NCBI GenBank assembly: GCA_031271275.1
Contig: JAISWA010000134.1
Span: 1-6,975 of the forward strand
DNA: 6,975 nucleotides
Source: Clostridiales bacterium
Lineage (GTDB): Bacteria; Bacillota; Clostridia; Lachnospirales; WQUN01
Direction of reading: 5' to 3'
Numbering within the stretch: position 1 is the stretch's first letter; the number at the start of each line of letters is the position of its first letter. Both the position numbers and the translations under genes were made by a program. A model generated the notes under the pieces. That model saw only the letters and a list, made by a program, of their open reading frames with translations. It searched no databases and had not been told where the DNA came from. Of this stretch, positions 1-6,128 are shown piece after piece.

Positions 1-245
1 AATGAAAAAACATCATTGCCGTTGGAAGTTTTACCTACCCGTATGGTCATCGGGTCGGTATTAATCCCCATTGAATACTCCGGCTCGTCACCGTTGAACC
101 AGGTGCAGGCGCTTCTGCCTTCCGACGACCATATTTCAGTTGAGGGGGCGGCACCGGTTACCGTCGGCGAAGCGGCTTTGCCGCAAGCCGTGAGAAACGA
201 AACAAATAAAATGAGCGCAAAACAAACCGTACTTTTTTTGAGCAT
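1..245 (-). CDS. Lipoprotein of unknown function, N-terminal part (runs off the left edge)
   Basis: The reverse strand from an ATG at 243-245 is open to the window edge, giving 81 codons with no stop. The start MLKKSTVCF is followed by a hydrophobic stretch (about residues 8-18) and the lipobox L18-T19-A20-C21, so this should be a lipid-anchored protein on the outer face of the cytoplasmic membrane, with Cys21 as the modified residue. The mature part begins with a Ser/Thr/Ala/Pro-rich linker (about 22-38) and then a more structured segment containing CTWFNGDEPEYSMGI. The start is supported by GGAGG at 253-257, seven bases upstream. The gene diverges from the acetyltransferase operon. The remaining C-terminal portion lies outside the window, so no family can be named. 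The lipoprotein signal is clear. The function is unknown. Confidence 0.85.
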   Translation of the reverse strand, partial: MLKKSTVCFALILFVSFLTACGKAASPTVTGAAPSTEIWSSEGRSACTWFNGDEPEYSMGINTDPMTIRVGKTSNGNDVFS

Positions 246-289
246 CCAATAACCTCCGAATAGAAATGGAAATGCCGTTCACATATCCT

Positions 290-318
290 TTGCCTGAAAA
301 CAGGCTTTGTGCTAAATT
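290..318 (+). promoter_or_regulatory. Candidate sigma-A promoter of the acetyltransferase-flavoenzyme operon
   Basis: A -35-like TTGCCT lies at 290-295 and a -10-like TAAATT at 313-318, separated by 17 bp. The dinucleotide TG at 310-311 gives an extended -10 element. Transcription would start near 325, leaving a leader of about 20 bases that carries GGAGG at 333-337 before the ATG at 344. I found no comparably good promoter on the opposite strand for the lipoprotein gene within this interval. Confidence 0.55.
292..305. repeat. Palindrome within the promoter spacer (possible operator)
   Basis: GCCTG-AAAA-CAGGC forms two perfect 5-bp arms around a 4-base centre. It overlaps the -35 element and occupies the spacer of the candidate promoter, the position expected for a repressor operator. 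It matches no operator I recognise, and it is not followed by a T tract, so it is not a terminator. Confidence 0.4.
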
Positions 319-343
319 AAAAAACAAACTTCGGAGGTTGTCA

Positions 344-895
344 ATGAATCTTTTGGAAACCGGGCGGTTAATTCTGCGACCGTATGCGCAAGAGGATTTG
401 CCCGACTATCACCGGCTGATGTCCGACAGGGAAAACATGTATTTCCTAAGCGACATCGCGACGGACACGTTGGAAGAATCCCGCGAAAGCTTGAACGCGG
501 CTATTGAAGTGAACGCCCGAAACAAGGCGCGGCGTTTTTGCGTCGTACTGAAAGAATCCGCGAGGCTTATCGGCGGGGTGGGTTATGAAATTCAAGCGGT
601 TACGCCCGCGGGAAAGATTGCGGGGCCGATGGGTTGGTTTATCCTGCCGGAATTTCAAAACAGGGGCTATATCACCGAAGCGGCGGAAAAAGTCTTGGAG
701 TTCGCGTTTTTACACGACGGCTGCGTGAGAATCTTTACCGGGTGTTACAAAGAAAACCTTCCGACGCAGAGCGTCATGCGAAAGCTCGGGTTCAGGAAAG
801 AAGCGGAAAGAATCGAATCCCAGTGGCACGACGGGAAGATGAAAACGAGACTGGAGTTTGCGATAAATAAAAACGAATACAAAACCGAAAGGTGA
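344..895 (+). CDS. GNAT-family N-acetyltransferase (RimJ/RimL-like)
   Basis: This 183-residue protein fits the length and layout of RimJ/RimL-type acetyltransferases, cytosolic enzymes that move an acetyl group from acetyl-CoA to an amine on a protein or small molecule. The N-terminus (ETGRLILRPY, residues 5-14) is the usual first beta strand. The acetyl-CoA pyrophosphate-binding motif A is seen as G97-W-F-I-L-P-E-F-Q-N-R-G-Y (97-109), followed by the helix that starts TEAAEKVLEFAF. The conserved C-terminal segment NLPTQSVMRKLGFRKEAE (138-155) corresponds to the N-x-x-S-x-x-x-x-x-K-x-G-F motif. The start at 344 is chosen because GGAGG at 333-337 lies six bases upstream. An in-frame ATG at 266 has no such site and falls upstream of the promoter. 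The gene is first in a rightward operon, and its stop overlaps the ribosome site of the next gene. The substrate cannot be read from the sequence. Confidence 0.9.
   Translation: MNLLETGRLILRPYAQEDLPDYHRLMSDRENMYFLSDIATDTLEESRESLNAAIEVNARNKARRFCVVLKESARLIGGVGYEIQAVTPAGKIAGPMGWFILPEFQNRGYITEAAEKVLEFAFLHDGCVRIFTGCYKENLPTQSVMRKLGFRKEAERIESQWHDGKMKTRLEFAINKNEYKTER
888..895 (+). promoter_or_regulatory. Ribosome binding site that fixes the flavoenzyme start at 901
   Basis: AAAGGTGA at 888-895 pairs well with the 16S anti-Shine-Dalgarno and lies five bases before ATG 901. It includes the acetyltransferase stop codon (893-895). An alternative GTG at 892 lies inside this site, which argues against its use as a start and supports translational coupling between the two genes. 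Confidence 0.7.
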
Positions 896-900
896 ATCCT

Positions 901-2934
901 ATGGTACGCGTCACAATTAACGGAACGGAAATTTTAGTCGGCGAAGGCACCACCCTTCTCGCGGCGGCGCGGGAATTGCAAATAGAAATCCCCACGCTGT
1001 GCCACGACGACAGGCTGAGCCCTTACGCCGCCTGCGGACTTTGCGTGGTGGAAGCGGAGGGCGCGCCGAAATTATTGCGGGCGTGCGCGACGGCGTGCGC
1101 GGACGGCATGGTTATACATACCCATTCCCGCCGCGTGACGGAAGCGCGGAAAACTTTATTGGAATTTTTGCTTTCCAACCACACCGGCGACTGCCGCCCG
1201 CCCTGTATGCTCGCCTGCCCCGCCAACACCGACTGTCAAGGCTACGCGGCGCGTATCGCGAAAGGCGAATACGCCGAAGCCGTTAAGCTCATGAAAGAAG
1301 CCCATCCCCTGCCCGCCTCCATCGGGCGCGTATGCCCCCACCCCTGCGAAACGGAATGCCGCCGCCAACTTTGCGAGGAACCGGTAAGCCTTGCCGCCCT
1401 AAAATACTTCGCCGCGGACATGGATTTAAAAAATAAGGAGCCCTACGTCCCCGAAATTTCCGCCCCAACGGGGAAATCCGCCGCCATAGTGGGCGGAGGA
1501 CCCGCCGGGCTGACGGCGGCGTATTTTTTACGGCGCGCGGGGCATGAAGTGACGGTTTACGATTCGATGCCGGAAATGGGCGGGCTGCTTCGTTACGGCA
1601 TACCGGAATACCGCCTTCCGAAGGCGGTGCTCCACGGGGAAATAAGCGTGCTTTTGAAAATGGGAATCCTGTTCAAAAACAACACGGCGCTTGGAAAGGA
1701 CATCACCCTCGGCGTTTTACGCGGGGAAAACGACGCGGTCATCATCGCCACCGGCGCGGGAAAAAGCAAAAGACTCCACTGCCCCGGCGAGGGTTTGGAA
1801 GGCGTTTGGGGCGGAATCGACTTTTTGAAATCGGGGAAAGATATCAGCCTCGGCAGCCGCGTCGCCGTGGCGGGGGGGAGCAACACCGCCATAGACGCCG
1901 CGCGGACGGCTGTCCGCCTCGGCGCGCCGGAGGTGTATGTGCTTTACCGCCGCACCCGCGAGGAAATGCCCGCCGAACCGGAGGAAATACGCGAAGCGGA
2001 AGCCGAGGGCGTAATTTTTAAATTTCTGGTAAACCCCCTTGAGATACGAAGCGACGGACAAAACGAAAAGCGCGTCCAGGAAGCCCTACTTCAAAAGATG
2101 ACCCTCGGCGAACCCGACGCAAGCGGACGGCGCTCGCCGGTGCCGGTTCCCGGCGCGGTAGAAACCCTGCAAATCGACACGTTTATCACCGCCATCGGGC
2201 AGGATGTTGACCTGACCGGGCTTGAGGACCTTAACGTAACAAGGCGCGGCGCGTTGGACGTGGATTCGGAAACCTTCTTCACGGGAACCCCCGGTGTTTT
2301 CGCCATTGGCGACGTAACGGGCAAAAGCGCATACGCCATTGAAGCCATTGGACACGCGCGTAAGGCGGCGGCGGCGGTTCACCGGTTTTTATCGGGCGGG
2401 TCGTCCGCTAAAATGGAACTCCTGCCTCCGATTCTGGTAAAGGATCAAAAAACGGCGGAGGATTTCCACGAACCCTATACCCCCCGGGAGCGTTCCCGTC
2501 AGCGGGAAGCTTCCGAAGCACGGGGCGACTTTTTACCGACGCATTATAAATTTACCGGGGAACAGGCAAAGCGCGAGGCAAGCCGCTGCCTTTCCTGCGG
2601 GTGCGGGGATTTTGCCGACTGTAAGTTAATCAAATACGCCAACGAATACGCCGCCGACCCCAACGCTTTTTCCGGCGTTGATTTTGAAAAGTCAAAGCAT
2701 GAAATGGACGAAAGCGGCGCGGCGTTTGTGCGCGACGCCAATAAATGCGTGCTCTGCGGGCTGTGCGTGCGGTATTGCGAGGAAGTGGAGGGGCGCGGAC
2801 TGCTCGGTATCGCGTTCCGGGGCTTTAGCACGGTCGCTTCGCCCGCGTTCGGGCGGTTTGAAAACGCGGGCGAGTGCGGCGCGTGCGGGCGGTGCGTGGA
2901 AGTCTGCCCCACCGGCGCGTTGCAGAAGGGGTAA
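901..2934 (+). CDS. Multi-cluster FAD/NAD(P)H iron-sulfur oxidoreductase (NuoG/HydA-type N-terminus fused to a GltD-like core and C-terminal ferredoxin)
   Basis: This is a cytosolic electron-transfer flavoprotein of 677 residues. Domains in order: a [2Fe-2S] domain with C34, C45, C48 and C62 in the spacing of NuoG and iron-hydrogenase N-termini; H94 and C98 as in the His-Cys cluster, running into the GltD-type cluster region with C102, C106, C112 and then C145, C149, C153, C158; an FAD fold with GGGPAG (198-203) and GGLLRYGIPEYRLP (227-240); an NAD(P) fold with GGSNTA (325-330) and YRRTREEMPA (349-358), where the paired arginines suggest NADPH; a closing FAD motif at G470-D471; C563, C566, C568 and C574; and two ferredoxin motifs, C616/C619/C622/C626 and C659/C662/C665/C669-P. 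The last part resembles the cluster region of NuoG and HydA. Such proteins usually transfer electrons between NAD(P)H and a partner subunit or ferredoxin. No NuoF-like or catalytic partner gene is in the window, so the physiological reaction is open. The upstream acetyltransferase overlaps it. Confidence 0.9.
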   Translation: MVRVTINGTEILVGEGTTLLAAARELQIEIPTLCHDDRLSPYAACGLCVVEAEGAPKLLRACATACADGMVIHTHSRRVTEARKTLLEFLLSNHTGDCRPPCMLACPANTDCQGYAARIAKGEYAEAVKLMKEAHPLPASIGRVCPHPCETECRRQLCEEPVSLAALKYFAADMDLKNKEPYVPEISAPTGKSAAIVGGGPAGLTAAYFLRRAGHEVTVYDSMPEMGGLLRYGIPEYRLPKAVLHGEISVLLKMGILFKNNTALGKDITLGVLRGENDAVIIATGAGKSKRLHCPGEGLEGVWGGIDFLKSGKDISLGSRVAVAGGSNTAIDAARTAVRLGAPEVYVLYRRTREEMPAEPEEIREAEAEGVIFKFLVNPLEIRSDGQNEKRVQEALLQKMTLGEPDASGRRSPVPVPGAVETLQIDTFITAIGQDVDLTGLEDLNVTRRGALDVDSETFFTGTPGVFAIGDVTGKSAYAIEAIGHARKAAAAVHRFLSGGSSAKMELLPPILVKDQKTAEDFHEPYTPRERSRQREASEARGDFLPTHYKFTGEQAKREASRCLSCGCGDFADCKLIKYANEYAADPNAFSGVDFEKSKHEMDESGAAFVRDANKCVLCGLCVRYCEEVEGRGLLGIAFRGFSTVASPAFGRFENAGECGACGRCVEVCPTGALQKG

Positions 2935-2992
2935 CCCTGACAAAGATTGGCTCATAAAATGGAGAAGGTTGAATTTCCGACAAGGTGAGCGA

Positions 2993-3274
2993 ATGGAAAA
3001 AAATTCTCAGATACCGGCGTTTGACGAACTTTCACTTTCGGATATCAGCAGGGGCTGGCCCTGTTATAAAGAGGTGGAACTGCCGTATTTGAACAGAACC
3101 GCGAAAATGGAAAACGTTCCGGCAGGCGAAGCGCCGGCAGTTATACAAAGGAGGCCGTTATGGATAAACCAACCGTATTTTACCTTGGGCACAGCGCGTG
3201 GGTCGTGGAAACGCCGGGGCATTTTTTACTGTTTGATGTGCAGGATCATAATGTGGCGGAGGACGGCGCGCTAA
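2993..3274 (+). CDS. Unrecognised short protein, probably a 3'-truncated gene or overlapping reading frame
   Basis: An ATG at 2993 preceded by AAGGTGAG (2982-2989) opens a 93-codon frame. The first 55 or so residues (MEKNSQIPAF, then DELSLSDISRGWPCYKEVEL and NRTAKMENVPAGEAPAVI) look like genuine protein, with ordinary codon choice and several conserved-looking Trp, Pro, Tyr and Gly positions. From 3160 onward the frame overlaps the hydrolase gene by 115 bases, and the translation becomes rich in Trp, Arg and Cys, as expected of an out-of-frame shadow. The simplest reading is that the original gene lost its 3' part and now runs into the next gene. A genuine long overlap is the alternative. It lies 58 bases downstream of the flavoenzyme stop in the same operon, so the full-length ancestor may have worked with that enzyme. 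I do not recognise the family. Confidence 0.45.
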   Translation: MEKNSQIPAFDELSLSDISRGWPCYKEVELPYLNRTAKMENVPAGEAPAVIQRRPLWINQPYFTLGTARGSWKRRGIFYCLMCRIIMWRRTAR

Positions 3275-3876
3275 CCGACGGGCGCGTAGGGACGGCGAGC
3301 GTTTCCGGCAAACCGGCTTACGCGCTGTTTTCCCACAAACATCACGACCACTACAGCGGGAAACTGCACGAGGCGTTTGCGGCGGCGGTTCCGCCCTATT
3401 TTACGCTGCTCGGGGATTTTTCTTCGCGGGACAAACCCAACACTTTTACCCTCCGTCCCCGTGAGAAACGGGAATTTGCCGACGCGTCCGGCGGGATAAC
3501 CGTGCATACCGCCGACTCCACCGACGCGGGCGTGTGCTGGTTGGTACAGGCGGACGGAATCAACATCTTTTTTGCCGGGGACAACGCCGACTGGGCGGAC
3601 GGCGACCCCAACAACAAAGTTTATTACCGGGAAATAGATTATATCGCCGGACTCGGACTAAACATTGACATGGCGTTTATCCCGGTATGCACTTTTTTCG
3701 GGCAGCGGCCCGCCGACATGACGCGGGGCGCTATATACGCCGTGGAAAAATTAAAACCCGCGCTCACCTTCCCTATGCACGGGAACGGGCGCGAGTATTT
3801 GTACAGGGAATTTGAAGGGGACTTGCGTAAGACCGGAAGTACGGCGAAGGTAGTGTGCGCGGAAGGACATGGTTGA
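3160..3876 (+). CDS. Metallo-beta-lactamase-fold hydrolase (UlaG-like group)
   Basis: This 238-residue cytosolic protein has no signal peptide. The metal-binding signature H-x-H-x-D-H is complete as H59, H61, D63, H64 in SHKHHDHYSG. Further likely ligands are H116 (TVHTADS), D141 (FFAGDNAD) and H207 (FPMHGNG). The opening YLGHSAWVVE with H11 is typical of the UlaG-like branch of the superfamily, whose members hydrolyse lactones, phosphoesters or other bonds using one or two metals, commonly Zn, Mn or Fe. The start is secure: AAAGGAGG at 3147-3154 lies five bases before the ATG. It is the last gene of the rightward operon and ends 20 bases before the stop of the convergent pyrophosphatase-like gene. 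The substrate is unknown. Linkage to the flavoenzyme suggests a shared metabolic role, but this is only inference. Confidence 0.9.
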   Translation: MDKPTVFYLGHSAWVVETPGHFLLFDVQDHNVAEDGALTDGRVGTASVSGKPAYALFSHKHHDHYSGKLHEAFAAAVPPYFTLLGDFSSRDKPNTFTLRPREKREFADASGGITVHTADSTDAGVCWLVQADGINIFFAGDNADWADGDPNNKVYYREIDYIAGLGLNIDMAFIPVCTFFGQRPADMTRGAIYAVEKLKPALTFPMHGNGREYLYREFEGDLRKTGSTAKVVCAEGHG

Positions 3877-3896
3877 TAACCGGAAAAGAATATCAC

Positions 3897-4346
3897 TCAT
3901 ACCGCGCCTTTTCGTATCATTATGCCTTTCATGTGCGTTGAGTCATTGTGAAAACGCATGATGAGCGCTTTTTCTTCCTCAGTGCAGCCAATCAGCAGCT
4001 TGATTTCAGAATCTTTTTTTAACAGGTCAACCGTGCAAGCCACCGCGTCGCATATAGGTTTTGAAAGGCTTCCCCTCCAAACGTCTATGCCGCCGCCGTC
4101 CATCGCGGAGGTGTCCTTCAAATAGCCATAATCAAGCGGATAGATAAAATCAAATCGGGGATGTTTCGTTCCTTTCGGACGGTCTATGAATATCTCTGAT
4201 TTTGAGATAAGCGTATCAATGGCAACCCAGAAAGCGTCTGCTTCAGCCGTACCGGAGTGCAGACCAACGCCAAGACAAACCGTATCTGACAATTTCACCG
4301 CTTCTTCGCGCATCATTTGGCGGTAATTTGTTTGCCCGGCTTTCAT
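3897..4346 (-). CDS. Divergent inorganic-pyrophosphatase-like protein (family I fold) with N-terminal extension
   Basis: The 149-residue protein aligns by eye with family I inorganic pyrophosphatases, which hydrolyse PPi to phosphate in the cytosol using Mg. Relative to the E. coli enzyme, D55 corresponds to E20, R64 to K29, D66 to E31, Y69 and Y73 (IYPLDYGYL) to Y51 and Y55, D83 and D88 to D65 and D70, and K116 (KKDSEIKLLIG) to K104. The signature DGDPxD reads DGGGID (83-88), so the position of E. coli D67 is Gly, and the loop that carries R43 is missing. I recall related short clostridial proteins with the same DGGGID, so the change may be a family trait rather than a recent mutation. Residues 1-36 are an extension that matches nothing I know. 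The start is supported by AAGGAG at 4356-4361 and an ATGA overlap with the upstream membrane-protein gene. Enzymatic activity on PPi is uncertain. Confidence 0.75.
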   Translation of the reverse strand: MKAGQTNYRQMMREEAVKLSDTVCLGVGLHSGTAEADAFWVAIDTLISKSEIFIDRPKGTKHPRFDFIYPLDYGYLKDTSAMDGGGIDVWRGSLSKPICDAVACTVDLLKKDSEIKLLIGCTEEEKALIMRFHNDSTHMKGIMIRKGAV

Positions 4347-4621
4347 TTGTGCTTTCTCCTTTTATTCCTTAAAACGAGAATCATGATTAAAACCGCCGCG
4401 ACAAGCACATGAACGCCGCCGGTGATTAGTACCGTAAATAACATGCTGTTCTCTACTTCGGCGTCAACCGGCGCGGTTTCGCCGGAGTTAGCGTTACCGG
4501 AAACTTCGGCATTGGCTACGGCGGGGGCTTCACCCGCCGCGCGAGCGGATAAAGGGTATGCAAAAGAAAAAAGTTGAAGAATACACAGAAACGCGAAAAC
4601 AATCCGAAGCTTTTTTATCAT
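4343..4621 (-). CDS. Small secreted-type membrane protein: signal peptide plus one C-terminal transmembrane helix
   Basis: This 92-residue protein begins MIKKLRIVFAFLCILQLFSF, a typical Sec signal peptide with positive residues and a hydrophobic core. A likely cleavage site follows A28 or A29 (SARAAGEAP). A short Ala/Gly/Glu/Asn-rich linker (about 30-58) is followed by one transmembrane segment (about 61-84, LFTVLITGGVHVLVAAVLIM) and a strongly basic tail, RNKRRKHK. The predicted topology puts the linker outside and the tail in the cytoplasm, leaving about 30 exposed residues after cleavage. The start is ATG 4619-4621, with AGGAG at 4630-4634 eight bases upstream. A TTG six codons earlier is less likely. 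Its stop overlaps the start of the pyrophosphatase-like gene by four bases (ATGA), so the two are probably translated together. The family is unknown. A membrane anchor or small sensor for its partner is speculation. Confidence 0.75.
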   Translation of the reverse strand: MIKKLRIVFAFLCILQLFSFAYPLSARAAGEAPAVANAEVSGNANSGETAPVDAEVENSMLFTVLITGGVHVLVAAVLIMILVLRNKRRKHK

Positions 4622-4655
4622 GTGAACGGCTCCTGACAAGATTTATGGATGGCTT

Positions 4656-4681
4656 TTATAACGTACTACCCGATTATAACG
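4656..4681 (-). promoter_or_regulatory. Promoter region with two CGTTATAA direct repeats upstream of the membrane-protein operon
   Basis: The 169 bases between the kinase gene and the membrane-protein gene hold a consensus -10 box TATAAT (4673-4678, minus strand), about 50 bases before the start codon. Its -35 is weak (TCGAAA at 17-bp spacing). The -10 sits inside one copy of CGTTATAA (4674-4681). A second exact copy lies at 4656-4663, an 18-base period. A second candidate promoter, TTGGAA (4736-4741) and TATGCT (4714-4719) with 16-bp spacing, lies further upstream. Which one is used cannot be decided here. Confidence 0.4.
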
Positions 4682-4790
4682 CTTGTAAAAGAATATTTCG
4701 ACTCAATAAATTTAGCATACCTCTGGATATTTGCGTTCCAATAAGCCTGTCTTGAAGCGAAGCGACCCGGTAAGAGTCCGCCGCTTGGTT

Positions 4791-6128
4791 CTATGGATTG
4801 GCCGTATACAACAAAATTTTTACATGAAAGCTGTCGGCGTCATAATTCACTTCTTCAAGCCCATGATACCGCCCCACAATGGCGCGTATGGACGCAAGCC
4901 CAATCCCTTCTTCCGTACCGCCGCGTTTAAGCGACAGTAAAACCGGCTCACCGTTTTTGCCCGTGTTAGCACGGGTTACCCCATCAAAGCTGTTTGTCAT
5001 AGAGATTATCAAACTGTTCTCCGTACACTTTGCCCGCAGACGGATGTACCGCTCGCCTGCCGCTTGCCGCCCACAGGCTTCAATTGCGTTTTCCCACAGG
5101 TTGCCGAGCAGTACGGCGAGGTCGCTGTCCGCGACGCCCGCGCCTGTAGGGATGCTAACCGCGATGTCGGTTTTAATATCGCGCTCCCCGGCAAGCGCGA
5201 TATATCTTCTGCATACGGCGTCGGTTACGGCGTTTTCGCAAACGGGAGGCGTCGCCGTTTCCTCTACGCGGATAATATATTCACGCAGATAGTCCATCGC
5301 GCGGTCGCCGGCATTTTCCGTGAGCATGGTTTCCAGTATGGAGAAATGATGGCGCATATCATGGCGAAGCTGACGTACCTCGCCGTCATGCGACGCGACC
5401 TCTTTCAGAAGCTCCGCTTGCAGCAGCAATTGGTTATCGGTACTGCGCAACCGCTCCGCAAAACGGGCGGCGTCGGCGGCTTTCGCCAGTCCGTCGGCAA
5501 TTTGCCAATAGACGATAAAGGCGCAAACAATTATCGCAATTTCAAAAACCGGAAACGCCCAACCGGCTATCATTTCAGCTACAAAGAACTCCCAATACAT
5601 GCTGCACATTATGGTAAAGGCCAGAGGGACAAGGCAAAGCCGGCTCCACGACGTTTCGCGCAAGCCGCGAATACACGCCCACAGCCAACCCATAAACCGC
5701 GCAAAAGGGTAGACGGTAAGCGCCAGACACAAAATATATATGAATGTTAATTGATAAGTAAAATTGTACAAGTGAATATTTAACAGCAGGCATAGAATGT
5801 TGCCAATGTTATCCGTGAAGAAGTAATAACTGAATATCAGCAACAGTATGAACGCGAGCTTACCTTTTTCATGGGACGCGGCGTTGAAAAGAAGCGCCGC
5901 GCCGCCGACCAGAAACAATACGAGACCCAGCAGGGAGAAAAAGTAAGGGATGCTTATCCAATAGATTATCGTTATTACCAAACAAAAAAGTGTGACAAAG
6001 GACAGGGAGTAACTTGCTATTCTCCGCATGGGCATACGCAGACTATCCCTAACGGTATAAAAGCACAGGAAAAGCACCGTGTTTAACTGTATAAAGTCTT
6101 TTAAAAAACGCGCGACTTCACTTTCCAT
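4791..6128 (-). CDS. AgrC/ComD-like sensor histidine kinase (GHKL ATPase, multi-span sensor)
   Basis: This 445-residue membrane kinase should sense a signal through its membrane domain and phosphorylate the adjacent regulator. The N-terminal half (about 12-210) has six or seven hydrophobic segments (near 12-25, 39-58, 61-81, 89-118, 123-150, 161-184, 189-210). A charged helical linker (about 211-250) leads to the H-box LRHDMRHH with H256 as the phosphoacceptor, as in the AgrC/ComD (HPK10) group. The ATPase domain shows the N-box LLGNLWENAIEAC with N343, E346 and N347, and the G-box EEGIGLASIR with G408 and G410. The length is typical of AgrC-type kinases. The start ATG 6126-6128 overlaps the regulator stop as TAATG, with GGAGGG at 6135-6140 six bases upstream. 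Peptide sensing is known for relatives, but no peptide gene is visible here, so the ligand is unknown. Confidence 0.9.
   Translation of the reverse strand: MESEVARFLKDFIQLNTVLFLCFYTVRDSLRMPMRRIASYSLSFVTLFCLVITIIYWISIPYFFSLLGLVLFLVGGAALLFNAASHEKGKLAFILLLIFSYYFFTDNIGNILCLLLNIHLYNFTYQLTFIYILCLALTVYPFARFMGWLWACIRGLRETSWSRLCLVPLAFTIMCSMYWEFFVAEMIAGWAFPVFEIAIIVCAFIVYWQIADGLAKAADAARFAERLRSTDNQLLLQAELLKEVASHDGEVRQLRHDMRHHFSILETMLTENAGDRAMDYLREYIIRVEETATPPVCENAVTDAVCRRYIALAGERDIKTDIAVSIPTGAGVADSDLAVLLGNLWENAIEACGRQAAGERYIRLRAKCTENSLIISMTNSFDGVTRANTGKNGEPVLLSLKRGGTEEGIGLASIRAIVGRYHGLEEVNYDADSFHVKILLYTANP

Larger units (their letters stand above)
251..339. repeat. 10-bp perfect inverted repeat flanking the divergent promoter region
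   Basis: AACCTCCGAA at 251-260 and its exact reverse complement TTCGGAGGTT at 330-339 enclose 69 bp. Each arm contains the GGAGG ribosome binding site of the adjacent gene: the lipoprotein on the left (minus strand) and the acetyltransferase on the right (plus strand). Half of the identity is therefore expected from ribosome-site selection. The other five matching bases are not. Bases outside the arms do not match. The arms may be coincidental, or they may be sites for inversion of the promoter segment. Confidence 0.6.

Noticed and set aside
16..252. Plus-strand open frame of 78 codons at the left end
   Set aside because: It is antisense to the lipoprotein gene, which has a clear signal peptide, lipobox and ribosome site, and this frame has no ribosome site or recognisable protein features.
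266..343. 26-residue N-terminal extension of the acetyltransferase
   Set aside because: The ATG at 266 lies upstream of the candidate promoter and lacks a ribosome site; the family N-terminus begins right at the ATG at 344.
3119..3137. Hairpin CCGGC...GCCGG just upstream of the hydrolase ribosome site
   Set aside because: The 5-bp stem with 9-base loop has competing pairings and no T tract, and it lies in apparently coding sequence.
3871..3881. GGTT-GAT-AACC as a terminator between the convergent genes
   Set aside because: The stem has only four pairs and there is no T run on either side; no terminator is supported in the 20-base gap.
4622..4639. Six-residue upstream extension (TTG start) of the small membrane protein
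   Set aside because: ATG 4621 has AGGAG at the right distance and begins an ideal signal peptide; the TTG would place that site inside the coding sequence.
4674..4718. 14-residue minus-strand peptide MLNLLSRNILLQAL as an AgrD-like signal
   Set aside because: It has no properly spaced ribosome site, no cysteine or acidic tail typical of AgrD, and it overlaps promoter elements.
4760..4786. AAGCG...CGCTT inverted repeat after the kinase stop as a terminator
   Set aside because: Only five bases pair cleanly around a 17-base loop and no T tract follows.
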